From: VRUE01 sp963816785
GTDB taxonomy: Bacteria; Actinomycetota; Thermoleophilia; Solirubrobacterales; 70-9
Direction: 5' to 3'
DNA length: 64,000 nucleotides
NCBI GenBank assembly: GCA_963816785.1
Contig: CAWFLL010000004.1
Coordinates: 1,116,001-1,180,000 of the forward strand
Shown: positions 8,851 to 16,821 of the stretch, piece after piece
How positions within the stretch are numbered: position 1 is the stretch's first letter
Layout: each line of letters opens with the position of its first letter
Position numbers and translations under genes: made by a program
Notes under the pieces: model-generated
What the model was told of the DNA's origin: nothing
Database searches by the model: none
What the model saw: the letters and a program-made list of their open reading frames with translations, nothing else

Positions 8851-8882
8851 CGAGCTGATCACCCCCACTCCGGCGTCAGCTC

Positions 8883-9022
8883 AGCGCGCCCGACAGGATT
8901 CGAACCTGTGACCTTCGGTTTCGTAGACCGATTCGGCCAGGGCGGCGCATTGCGCTCTACAGAGCGGTTTCGGGGCGAATAGCCCTGCTAAAGGCCGACT
9001 TCGGCATTCACCGAAGCGCCCC
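8883..9022. repeat. tRNA-Arg(ACG) 3'-half scar, copy 3
   Basis: Positions 8883-8931 are identical to 12849-12897, the 3' half of the tRNA-Arg(ACG) gene including the anticodon loop; identity extends a few bases further (ctcag) on the acceptor side. A tail to about 9022 (ccgaagcgcccc) is shared with copy 1 and, at its end, with copy 2. The orientation equals that of the tRNA, so copy 3 and the tRNA form direct repeats bounding ~4 kb (8932-12850), as attR/attL would. The remaining gap to 9155 holds a small hairpin at 9049-9067 (CGCCCTTC/GAAGGGCG) without a T tract, and no gene. Confidence 0.8.
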
Positions 9023-9155
9023 ACTCAATACCGCTTTCGACCCTTTCTCGCCCTTCTCGGAAGGGCGTATTCGGGGCGCGACGAGGACGTGCTCGAGGCG
9101 GCCGTCCCGTCTAATCGATGCTCACGGAAGCGCCGCAACGGCGATTTGATGGCCC

Positions 9156-10055
9156 TCACGACAGGATGGCCTCGAGAACCCCGAGGAGCACGCGACCCGC
9201 AGCCAGGTCGCTCGTGTCAAGGGCCGGGTTGTAAATGGTGACGTCCATACCGCAGAGCAGTCCAGCCTCGAGGAGGGGTCGGATTAGGTCGACAACCTCG
9301 ACCGGGGTCATGCCACCGGCGACTCGCCAATCCACTGCCGGCATCAGCGCGTCGTCGAGGCAGTCCGCGTCGAAGTGGAGCCAGACTTGATCGACTCCAG
9401 AGCCGGCAAGGAATGCCGTGGCGTGGTGAGACGCATCCTCGATGCCTGCACTGCGTACCTCGGCCAGGCTGCGCACCAGCATCGGCTGGCGGTAGACGTC
9501 CTCACTACCCATCTCCAGCTGGTCACCCCGGTCGCGATGCCCGTAGATCACACATGCTCGTGGGTCCACAAGGGGCCCTAGGCCCTCGGGATTCGCCAGA
9601 ACATCAGGTCCGTGCCCCGTCGCAAGCCATAGGTCGCTGTCCGAGAGCTCCCCCGTGGAGGTCTTCGAGAGATCCCAGAAATCGGTGTGGCCGTCGAGAA
9701 ACATCAGCCCCAGTAGGCCGCGCCGCCGTAGTGCAAGCAGGTTTCCAAGGAGGACGCTGTCGTCCCCACCGAGCACGACCGGGAATGCGCCATCCTCCAG
9801 AATCCCGCCGACTCTGTCCGCCTGCCGCTTTGCGAGCTCGGCGATCGCCTCTATGTTGGGGATGCCGTAGACGGGATCGCGCTCCGCCTCGAATGGTGGG
9901 GCACGAAGAGGGTGGAGAACCTGCGCGCCGATTCGCTCGGCGAGGCCCAGCTCAAGCAGGGTTACGCCGAGGCGCTCGACGCCTCCAGGGCGAAGTCCGA
10001 GATTGGTCTCGACATGGAGGATCGCTGGGGTCTGATCGATTACTGACCTCGCCTG
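9156..10055 (-). CDS. Arginase/agmatinase-family hydrolase; start codon not identifiable
   Basis: The frame open from TGA 10056-10058 encodes up to 299 residues covering a whole arginase fold: ILHVETNLGLRPGG near the N-terminus, VVLGGDDSVLLGN (the GGDHS motif with Asp for the Mn-ligand His), FLDGHTDF (DxHxD), HFDADCLDD (DxDxxD) and GGMTPVEVVDLI. Ureohydrolases split guanidino or formimino groups from arginine, agmatine or similar. No ATG, GTG or TTG exists between the upstream stop and residue ~93; the first (GTG 9776) falls inside the metal-binding motif. Either an unusual start is used, or the 5' end is damaged. It lies in the tRNA-Arg-flanked island. Confidence 0.7.
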   Translation of the reverse strand, partial: QARSVIDQTPAILHVETNLGLRPGGVERLGVTLLELGLAERIGAQVLHPLRAPPFEAERDPVYGIPNIEAIAELAKRQADRVGGILEDGAFPVVLGGDDSVLLGNLLALRRRGLLGLMFLDGHTDFWDLSKTSTGELSDSDLWLATGHGPDVLANPEGLGPLVDPRACVIYGHRDRGDQLEMGSEDVYRQPMLVRSLAEVRSAGIEDASHHATAFLAGSGVDQVWLHFDADCLDDALMPAVDWRVAGGMTPVEVVDLIRPLLEAGLLCGMDVTIYNPALDTSDLAAGRVLLGVLEAILS

Positions 10056-10084
10056 TCAGTCCGGCGAACGGCTCGACAACGACC

Positions 10085-11896
10085 TCATTCCGTTCCGTGG
10101 AAGGACCATTCACGGGTGATCGTCGAGGTCGGTTCTTCGACCGTTTCGGATCCTGAAAAGTCGATGCCGTCCGCCGATTTCTGCAGGGTGAGTGGCGTGA
10201 TGGTGAACGACGCGAACCATTCGTTGGAGGTGCTGTCTTCGGGATTGGGGCAGGTGATATTGATTGGGTAAGTCAATTCTCCGGGGGCGGGCTGGATGGT
10301 GAAGACGTACAGGTAGGGGTCAGTTTCGCTGAGCCGCGGCAGGACGAAGAATCCCGAATCCGCAGGGCTGAGCGGGAACGAGGCGCTTCCGCTCTGCGAG
10401 CAGGAGGACAGGGCGGGGGAAAAAAAATAGCCGCTTCCAGAGGCGGTCACGGTGAAGTTCGCGGGGGCAAGTTTGTACTGGCCGTCGGAGCCGCCCATCA
10501 AGGCTTCCTCGGACCGGTCGAATTCCACTTTCCCCGTCCACTCGAAGATCGAGCCGCCTTCTTCTTCGCGTTCGGTGAAGGTGCCGCTGAGGTGATTGAT
10601 GCCCGGCTCGGTGGGTTGCATCCAGCTTTTTTCTCCCACTCCGGCGGTCGAGGTGAATTTGACCGTCACCTTGACCTGCCCCCCTTTCGGGGCGTTGGTG
10701 ACTTTGTAGGAGATGTTGGGGGCGGGATCCCCGGTGGTGGTCGGAGAGAAGTCGGCGTTCTCGGGGCTCAGCAGCGTCCATTTCGCCGCCGTCGCCTGGC
10801 CGCCGTCCCGCCGGGCTTTGGCGTACATCGCGAGCTGTTTCTCTTCGCCCTTCCTCAGTTTGAGCGTGTTGCTCTCGGGGGAGAAGACCGGGTCCGCGCA
10901 CTTGGGGGGGAAGCTGTTCCAGCGGGGTTCGGCGTTTTTGTAGGCAGTGATCGCGGTCTTGACGATGCCGGCGAAAGCGCTGGCGCCGCCATCGTCGGAG
11001 ACCTTGTCGCCGAAGAACGAGACGCTGGTGTTGTCGGCGTCGTATTTGCCGCCGGGCATATCGATCCGCACCTTGCGCGTCACCCCGCCCCTGACCACGA
11101 TGCCCCCGCTGGCGACGATGAAGACTTCCTGAGTGTGCTCGACGTCGATGAATTTGAGCTTGGCGTCGGCGCCGACCTCGCCGTGCGCCTTTGAGTCATC
11201 TTGGAAGACGCTGCTGTTCCGGGAGACGAGCCTGCTTCCTTCCCAGATTTCGATCGTCGCGTTGAACTGCCCGCTGCTCTTGGCGTCGACGCTGCCGTCC
11301 GCAGTCGGGCATTCGGGGATGCCGTGGAAGCTGCCCGTGCCGCCGCAGGAGTAGAAGGTGATCCGCACCCTGACGCCGCCGCCGGCCGGAGCGTCGATGT
11401 ATCCGCCGTTGACGCCCAGCGTGCCGACTGAGGCGCCGCCCGTGTGGCCGATCGGCCCTGCTTCGCCGGGCCCGCAGCTCGCGGAGGCGAATGCCGGGCC
11501 GGGCCCGAGACGAGATGGCCGGGCGCCTCCTCCCTTGCGGTCGATGAGGCGCAGTGCCTTCGGCAGCAGCTTCAGCAGCTTCTTCTGGGCCCGCTTTCCG
11601 GCCGCGCCGAATCCGCTCTGAAGGGTGCGGGCGCGTTTGCGCTTCTTGCCGTGCACCGCCCTTGCGGGATCGAACTTCAGCACGTCTTTCAGGTGGGCGA
11701 GCCTGAGATCGATCGCCTTCGGCTTGGGGATCGCTTTCGCCAGGGGCTGGCAGGTCGTCTTCTTGCCGACGGTGACGGGAACCTTGGCGCCTTTGCAATG
11801 GACCTTCTTGCCGGCGGCTCCGGTCACCGGCCCGGCAATCAGCAGCGCAAAGAAAGCGGAAGCTACGAGCAGGCGAGACGCAATCGCGTGCTTCAT
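10085..11896 (-). CDS. Large secreted protein of unknown function
   Basis: 603 residues from ATG 11896 (MKHAIASRLL); an earlier TTG at 11929 lacks a signal context. A signal peptide (LLVASAFFALLIAGPVTGAA) is followed by a short Cys-containing segment (KKVHCKGAKVPVTVGKKTTC) and a Lys/Arg-rich helix-prone stretch (~residues 60-115) ending KRAQKKLLKLLPKALRLID. The rest is beta-rich, with SCGPGEAGPIGHTGGASVG, a paired-Cys segment CGGTGSFHGIPEC and a C-terminal all-beta region with Cys pairs. No catalytic motif recognised. The 'KKxxCKGxKVPVTVGKKxxC' opening recurs in exported proteins of Solirubrobacterales as far as I recall. Converges with nothing; upstream it is divergent from 12118. Confidence 0.65.
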   Translation of the reverse strand: MKHAIASRLLVASAFFALLIAGPVTGAAGKKVHCKGAKVPVTVGKKTTCQPLAKAIPKPKAIDLRLAHLKDVLKFDPARAVHGKKRKRARTLQSGFGAAGKRAQKKLLKLLPKALRLIDRKGGGARPSRLGPGPAFASASCGPGEAGPIGHTGGASVGTLGVNGGYIDAPAGGGVRVRITFYSCGGTGSFHGIPECPTADGSVDAKSSGQFNATIEIWEGSRLVSRNSSVFQDDSKAHGEVGADAKLKFIDVEHTQEVFIVASGGIVVRGGVTRKVRIDMPGGKYDADNTSVSFFGDKVSDDGGASAFAGIVKTAITAYKNAEPRWNSFPPKCADPVFSPESNTLKLRKGEEKQLAMYAKARRDGGQATAAKWTLLSPENADFSPTTTGDPAPNISYKVTNAPKGGQVKVTVKFTSTAGVGEKSWMQPTEPGINHLSGTFTEREEEGGSIFEWTGKVEFDRSEEALMGGSDGQYKLAPANFTVTASGSGYFFSPALSSCSQSGSASFPLSPADSGFFVLPRLSETDPYLYVFTIQPAPGELTYPINITCPNPEDSTSNEWFASFTITPLTLQKSADGIDFSGSETVEEPTSTITREWSFHGTE

Positions 11897-12117
11897 CGCC
11901 CTACCACGGTACTCCCGGGAAGGGAGCAAATCCAGTTACGCCGTCGTCTCGTGCAGGGCGGTGACCGCTCGTCCGCGGAGAGACGATGCGCAGCCTCACG
12001 CGGCCCGATCGGTCGAGGCGGAGCCTGCTCCGATCGGATCCGCATCGGACTAGGCGAATCGCCGCCCGCCCGCTAGCCTGGATCAGGAAGAGACCGATCG
12101 ACGTGAGGGAGACGGAC

Positions 12118-12819
12118 GTGAGATCAGGGTCCCGCCGCCAGGGCAATTTCGAGGCGCTGCGCAGTCGGCTTTCCTACGCAAACGCGATGGCTACGCTGGC
12201 GGTATTCATCGCCCTCGGCGGAAGCGCCTACGCCGTGGGCCGCAACACGATCGGCACCAAGGAGCTGAAGCGAGGCGCGGTAGGAACCGCGCAGCTCAAG
12301 ACGGGCGCCGTGACCTCTCCGAAGATCGCCGCCGGCTCAGTGACGGCCGAGAAGATTGCAGCTGGGGTCTCGATCTCCGGGCCAAGGGGAGAACCGGGAC
12401 CCCCCGGTCCTTCGACCGGGACGGCGGGCGGCGACCTGACGGGCAGCTATCCGAACCCCCAGATCGCGCCGCTCGCCGTGACGAGCGACGAGCTCGCCCC
12501 CAACGCGGTGGACGGCAGCAAGATCCTTAACGGCAGCCTGACCACGGCGGATCTCGCCGTCGCCCAGGGGCGGGTCACCTTCGGGGAACCCGGAACACTC
12601 AAACCGGGCGAATGCACATCGGTCGCCATGGGCCTGGGGGTCGATGTCTCCAAATCCGTGGCGATGATCACGCTCTCCGACGGAGTCCGTGAACTAGTCG
12701 CGACGACCTATCACGACAACGCCCTTGACAGCTCCCTGATCGTCGAGATCTGCAATAGGGGCTCGTCCGAATCCAACCTGCCGGAATACTACGACTACGC
12801 CGTGTTCCGGATGCCCTAG
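12118..12819 (+). CDS. Secreted stalk-like protein with collagen-like segment
   Basis: 233 residues from GTG 12118, preceded by gagggag at 7-nt spacing; the frame is open earlier but the extension is Arg-rich and unlikely. It begins with the lineage-typical leader LRSRLSYANAMATLAVFIALGGSAYA, then repeats of a 'NTIGTKELKRGAVGTAQLK TGAVTSPKIAAGSV' hexad-like pattern, a short collagen-like GPRGEPGPPGPS, GGDLTGSYPNPQIAP (a phage-tail/adhesin motif) and a C-terminal globular beta domain. The arrangement suggests a trimeric fibre or stalk exposed on the cell surface. It is the last gene before the tRNA-Arg and lies inside the putative island. Confidence 0.7.
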   Translation: MRSGSRRQGNFEALRSRLSYANAMATLAVFIALGGSAYAVGRNTIGTKELKRGAVGTAQLKTGAVTSPKIAAGSVTAEKIAAGVSISGPRGEPGPPGPSTGTAGGDLTGSYPNPQIAPLAVTSDELAPNAVDGSKILNGSLTTADLAVAQGRVTFGEPGTLKPGECTSVAMGLGVDVSKSVAMITLSDGVRELVATTYHDNALDSSLIVEICNRGSSESNLPEYYDYAVFRMP

Positions 12820-12850
12820 TACCCGCCGGGATCCATCGACAGATTCTCAG

Positions 12851-12924
12851 CGCGCCCGACAGGATTCGAACCTGTGACCTTCGGTTTCGTAGACCGACGC
12901 TCTATCCAACTGAGCTACGGGCGC
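12851..12924 (-). tRNA. tRNA-Arg(ACG)
   Basis: Reading the minus strand from 12924 gives a complete cloverleaf: acceptor GCGCCCG/CGGGCGC, D arm with AGCTCAGTTGGATAGAGC, anticodon stem TCGGT/ACCGA around loop CTACGAA (anticodon ACG), and T arm ACAGG-TTCGAAT-CCTGT. No CCA is encoded. This is the intact parent of the three 3'-half scars at 2735, 4846 and 8883 and therefore the likely integration target (attB) of the accessory elements to its left. Confidence 0.97.
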
Positions 12925-12963
12925 TGGGAGGCGAGATTCTAGGGGTGCAGGGGAGCCGGGTCG

Positions 12964-14595
12964 CTACTGGACGATCTTCAGCTTCGAGAGCTTGGAGGTC
13001 TGCTCGCCGTCGATGGTAACCACCTGCTGCACCAAGGCCCTCTTGGCCTTGGCCAGCTTCTTTGCGAACTTCTTCTTCGGCCTCAGCGAGACGACCGCCT
13101 TCTTGCCGGGCCTGACCCTGGCCCTGGCGGCGGCGGTCTCGGCCTTCAGCTTCTTGCCCTTCCTGGCGACCACCTCCAGTTTGAACCTGCAGGGGGCATC
13201 GGCGCTCTTCGGGCACTTCACCCTCACCCCGGGATAGGCGACCTTGACCGTCTTGGTCACGGCGGCGCCCGGGGACCCGTGGCAGGAGGCGGTCTGGCCG
13301 GTGAAGACGAGCAAGACTGAGCAGCCCTCGTTGTCGGTGACCGTCAGGGTCACCTTGAATTGGCCGGGCTTCCTGAAGGCGTGGCTGACCTTGGCAGCGG
13401 TCGTGGTTGCGGTCGTCCTGTCGCCGAAGGCCCAGGCCCAGCTCGCCACCGCGCCGTCGGAGTCGGTCGAGCTCGAGCCGTTGAGGCCGTAGGGAACGCC
13501 GGGGCGGGCGGTGCCCTTCTTCGTGAAGGCGGCAGCCGGGGACTGGTCGGGGACGACCGCGATCTGGCCATCTCCTTTCGGTCCGCCGAACACCAGCGGG
13601 GCGTCGACGACCTGGTTGGTCGCCGTGTCGATCGTCGAGACCTGCGCCGGTTCGATCTGCTCGACCAGGAGCCGCTTTCCATCGGGAGTGACGGCGAGGA
13701 ACTCGATTTCGCTCGGAACCGGGATCGGCCCTCCGATCACCTGTTTGGTCGCCACATCGATCACGACCACCGAGCCGGGCCCTTTCACTCGCGCCGCCGC
13801 GTATGCGCGGGTGCCGTCGGGGGAGATTGCGACCGCGATCACGTTTTCCGCACCGATCGGGATCGGCGGGCCGACGAGCTGGTTGCTGGCGGTGTCGATC
13901 ACCGAGACGCCGGCTTTGACCGGGACGAAGACGAACCGCCCGTCGGGGGTGAGGGCGCTGGTGAAGGGGTTTTCGCCGACGAGGATTGGTGGGCCGAGCG
14001 GCTGATTCGTGGCGGTGTCGATCACGGAGACGGTGTCCGCGTCTTCGTTGGATACGTAGACGCGCGTGCCGTCCGGGGTGATCGCGATCGCCCCGGGCCC
14101 TTCGCCGACCGGTATCGGCGCCCCGATCCGGGTCCTCGCCTGGAGGTCGACCACCTCGACGGTGTCGTCTTCGTTGTTGGCGACGTAGGCGCGGGTCCCG
14201 TCCGGGGTGATTCCGAAGCCGTAGGAGAACTGCGTGATCGGTATCGGCGCGCCGATGAACAGGTTCGTGGCGGTGTCGAGCGAAGCGATGTTGGCCCCGT
14301 CGTAGTTGACGACCCAGGTAGTCACCCCATCCGGGGTGATCGCAAGCGAGTACGGGCCGCTTTCGACTCCGGCTTCGAGCGGGGGCTTGACGAGCTGGTT
14401 GGCGGTGACATCGATCACCGCCACGGTCTCGGATTTGTAATCGGCGACATAGGCGTTGCGGGCCGATGCGGTCGAGGGGAGTCCGGCGATAAGCAGCGCC
14501 GGCGCCGCCAGCGCCAGCGCCAGGGCAGCACCCCGTGGCGGGCGAATCAGGGGACCTCTTTGGAGGCGGCCGGCTGGTTGAGCCGGACGTGCCAC
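12964..14595 (-). CDS. Secreted YVTN beta-propeller protein with PKD domain
   Basis: 543 residues, GTG start overlapping the thioesterase end by 49 bp. A signal region (ALALALAAPALLIAGLPSTASA) leads into seven to eight repeats of the YVTN type, e.g. AITPDGTRVYVSNEDADTVS and AYVANNEDDTVEVVD, with spacers ATNQPLGPPI; this forms a beta-propeller of residues ~45-345. A PKD domain (SSSTDSDGAVASWAWAFGD... VTLTVTDNEG) follows at ~355-415, then a Lys/Arg-rich C-terminal beta domain (KKFAKKLAKAKRA). Such proteins are cell-surface or secreted binding proteins; the ligand is unknown. The overlap suggests co-translation with the upstream thioesterase, although functions look unrelated. Confidence 0.8.
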   Translation of the reverse strand: MARPAQPAGRLQRGPLIRPPRGAALALALAAPALLIAGLPSTASARNAYVADYKSETVAVIDVTANQLVKPPLEAGVESGPYSLAITPDGVTTWVVNYDGANIASLDTATNLFIGAPIPITQFSYGFGITPDGTRAYVANNEDDTVEVVDLQARTRIGAPIPVGEGPGAIAITPDGTRVYVSNEDADTVSVIDTATNQPLGPPILVGENPFTSALTPDGRFVFVPVKAGVSVIDTASNQLVGPPIPIGAENVIAVAISPDGTRAYAAARVKGPGSVVVIDVATKQVIGGPIPVPSEIEFLAVTPDGKRLLVEQIEPAQVSTIDTATNQVVDAPLVFGGPKGDGQIAVVPDQSPAAAFTKKGTARPGVPYGLNGSSSTDSDGAVASWAWAFGDRTTATTTAAKVSHAFRKPGQFKVTLTVTDNEGCSVLLVFTGQTASCHGSPGAAVTKTVKVAYPGVRVKCPKSADAPCRFKLEVVARKGKKLKAETAAARARVRPGKKAVVSLRPKKKFAKKLAKAKRALVQQVVTIDGEQTSKLSKLKIVQ

Positions 14596-15020
14596 TTGAC
14601 GGTAGCGCTCGCGACCTGCTTGCGGGATGAGTCGGTGAGGACGATCTCACAGGGAAAGACGACCTTGCCCTCGGCGTCGAGGGTGGCGAGCGCCGTGCCC
14701 GCGTCTACGGCGAGCTTTGCCCTCGCCTCGATCGGCCCGTTGGCGATCTTTTCGTAAGAGATCTCGGCGTCGCGGGCGAGCGGCGTCACTTCGCCGAGGC
14801 GCTCGGCGAAGGCACCGACGAAGGCGGCCCCGGAGGCGGTCTCGGCGACCGTGAAGAGCGCGCCCGCATGCTGGGAGCCGACGTGGTTGGTCAGCTCCTG
14901 TCGTTCCGGCAAGACCACCGTGGCCTCGCCCTCGCCGATGTTGATTATCTCCAGGCCGAGAAGTCCGGCGAACGGGACCGCCTGGGTCATCCCGGCCGCG
15001 ATCGCGTCGAAGTCGGTCAT
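14547..15020 (-). CDS. PaaI-like hotdog-fold thioesterase
   Basis: 157 residues from ATG 15020 (MTDFDAIAAGMTQAVPFAGL). The pattern GEGEATVVLPERQELTNHVGSQHAGALFTVAETASGAA is the hotdog-fold PaaI/DUF4442 core: the Asn-His-x-Gly-x-x-H-G-G/A segment forms the acyl-CoA thioester binding helix. It probably hydrolyses acyl-CoA thioesters in the cytoplasm. It follows the enoyl-CoA hydratase remnant and pyruvate kinase on the same strand with short gaps, so it may belong to one transcript. Confidence 0.82.
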   Translation of the reverse strand: MTDFDAIAAGMTQAVPFAGLLGLEIINIGEGEATVVLPERQELTNHVGSQHAGALFTVAETASGAAFVGAFAERLGEVTPLARDAEISYEKIANGPIEARAKLAVDAGTALATLDAEGKVVFPCEIVLTDSSRKQVASATVKWHVRLNQPAASKEVP

Positions 15021-15064
15021 CGCCGCAACCGTATCGCTCCCGTGGCAGCGGGGCCGCGCCTCGC

Positions 15065-15329
15065 TCAGCGGCCCTCGAACTCGGCGTGCCCCGGCCCCTT
15101 CTCGAGAAAGGTTCTGACGGCGCGCCGGAGGTCCTCGGTCGCGAATAGCTCGCCGGCGTCGTTGCGGACCGCCTCGTCGGCGGCCGCGACGCCGCCCTCC
15201 CGCGATCTCGTCGATCGCCGCCCTGAGGCCGTCGAACATGCGGCGGTCGAAGAGGTTGAGCGGCGGGCTGTCGAAGGTCGCCACCGCCAGGCCCAGATCG
15301 TCGCGCTCGACGCGCAGCTCCGCGCTCAC
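15065..15329 (-). pseudogene. Enoyl-CoA hydratase remnant (internal deletion)
   Basis: The GTG at 15329 overlaps the pyruvate kinase stop (GTGA). The first ~38 residues (VERDDLGLAVATFDSPPLNLFDRRMF) match the N-terminus of crotonase-family enoyl-CoA hydratases. After about 115 bp the homologous frame changes, and the remainder reads GGVAAADEAVRNDAGELFAT then EDLRRAVRTFLEKGPGHAEF ending GR-stop at 15065, the normal C-terminus of the family. The middle ~170 residues, with the oxyanion-hole and catalytic Glu segments, are absent. The gene is therefore an internal-deletion remnant of a hydratase once translationally coupled to pyruvate kinase. Confidence 0.75.
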
Positions 15330-16759
15330 GGAACCCGGTGCACCTCGAAGAGGTTGGTGCCGAGTTCCTGCTCGGGGAGGCCAGCCGTGATCGCGATCAG
15401 GTCGCCCGAGCGGGCGATGCCGTGGCGGGCAGCAAGGGCCGCGCAATCGTCGAGGAGTGCCCGGACCTCGGTCTTGTGGTCGCTGTGCAGTGCGGTGACC
15501 CCGAAGAGGACGTTGAGCCGGCGCACCGTCTCGATCCGAGGTGAGATCGCCAGCACCGGCACCTTCGGGCGGTGCGCGGAGACGAGCCGGGCGGTGCGGC
15601 CACTTTGGGTCGGAACCACCAGCGCGGCAAGGCCGAGGCGGTACACGGCGCCGACCGCTCCCCACGCGACCGAGTCGGCGACGTCCTGGGCCCCCTGGTC
15701 GGTGCGGCTGAACAGCCACTCCCCGTAGGGGAGGTCGGGCTCGGTCGCCCGCGCGATCCTGTCCATCACCCGCACCGCCTCGACCGGGTGGCGGCCGACC
15801 GCGGTCTCCTCGGACAGCATCACGGCGTCGGTGCCGTCGAAGATCGCGTTGGCGACGTCGGTCACCTCGGCGCGGGTCGGGCGCCGCTCGGTGACCATCG
15901 AGGCCAGCATCTGAGTCGCGGTGATCGCCGGCTTGGAGCGCCTGCCGGCGGCGCGGATCAGCCGCTTCTGCACGACTGGGACCTCGGCCAGCGGAAGCTC
16001 GATCCCGAGGTCTCCGCGCGCGACCATGATCCCGGCCGTGGCGGCCTCGACGATCTCCTCCGCATTCTCCGCCGCCTGCCGCTTCTCGATCTTGGCGATC
16101 AGCGGGATATCCGAGCCGAGCGTTCGCACCCGCTCCGCCACCGGATCGAGGTCGGCGGCGGTCGAGACGAAGGAGACCGCGAGCAGGTCGACGCCGTGCT
16201 CGACCGCGAACTCGACCCAGCCGAGGTCGCCGTCGGTGGTCGCCTGCGCGGCGGCGCCGGGGACGTTCATCCCCTTGTGGGAGGAGAGGGTTCCCCCGAC
16301 CTCGACCTCGCAATCGACTCCCTCGGCCTCGGGCTCACACACCCGCAGCCGGATCGCCCCGTCGGCGAGGTAGACCAGCTCGTCCTCGCGCAGCGAGGAG
16401 AGGCCAGGCCAGGCGACCGGGATCGTCTCGCTGTCGCCCTCCACCTCCCGCGGGGTGAGCTTCACGTGCATCCCGGTCTCGAGCTCCGCGACGTCGCCAC
16501 GCAGCTCGCCGATCCGGAGCTTCGGTCCCGGCAGGTCGCCCAGCACGGCGACGTCGCGCCCCATCTGATCCGCCGCGCTGCGGATCGACTCGATCGTGAG
16601 GGCGTGGCGGTCACGGTCGGCATGGGAGAAGTTGAGCCGGAAGACGTCGGCGCCGGCCTCGATCAGCTGCGCCAGCACGGGCTGATCCCAGCTCGCCGGG
16701 CCGACCGTGGCGATGATCTTCGTCCGCCGCCCTTCTCGATTCTGCGGTTCTGCCTGCAC
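15326..16759 (-). CDS. pyk: Pyruvate kinase
   Basis: 477 residues, the usual length for bacterial pyruvate kinase, which converts phosphoenolpyruvate and ADP to pyruvate and ATP at the end of glycolysis. Diagnostic segments in order: RRTKIIATVGPAS (N-terminal barrel strand), DVFRLNFSHA, LGDLPGPKLRIGEL, the signature region LIAKIEKRQAAENAEEI with the catalytic lysine, VARGDLGIELPL (metal-binding Glu/Asp), ATQMLASM, and TDAVMLSEETAVGRHP. The C-terminal allosteric domain is complete. GTG start. Its stop overlaps the start of the hydratase remnant. Confidence 0.96.
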   Translation of the reverse strand: MQAEPQNREGRRTKIIATVGPASWDQPVLAQLIEAGADVFRLNFSHADRDRHALTIESIRSAADQMGRDVAVLGDLPGPKLRIGELRGDVAELETGMHVKLTPREVEGDSETIPVAWPGLSSLREDELVYLADGAIRLRVCEPEAEGVDCEVEVGGTLSSHKGMNVPGAAAQATTDGDLGWVEFAVEHGVDLLAVSFVSTAADLDPVAERVRTLGSDIPLIAKIEKRQAAENAEEIVEAATAGIMVARGDLGIELPLAEVPVVQKRLIRAAGRRSKPAITATQMLASMVTERRPTRAEVTDVANAIFDGTDAVMLSEETAVGRHPVEAVRVMDRIARATEPDLPYGEWLFSRTDQGAQDVADSVAWGAVGAVYRLGLAALVVPTQSGRTARLVSAHRPKVPVLAISPRIETVRRLNVLFGVTALHSDHKTEVRALLDDCAALAARHGIARSGDLIAITAGLPEQELGTNLFEVHRVP

Positions 16760-16821
16760 GAGACGACTGTAGATGGTCGGCGAGGGCTGCTATTCGACAC
16801 CGATCCATGTAACATCGGGGG

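Noticed and set aside
9049..9067. An 8-bp hairpin (CGCCCTTC/GAAGGGCG) downstream of the arginase-family gene.
   Set aside because: No T tract on either side, and the distance from the stop is ~90 bp. Not enough to call a terminator.
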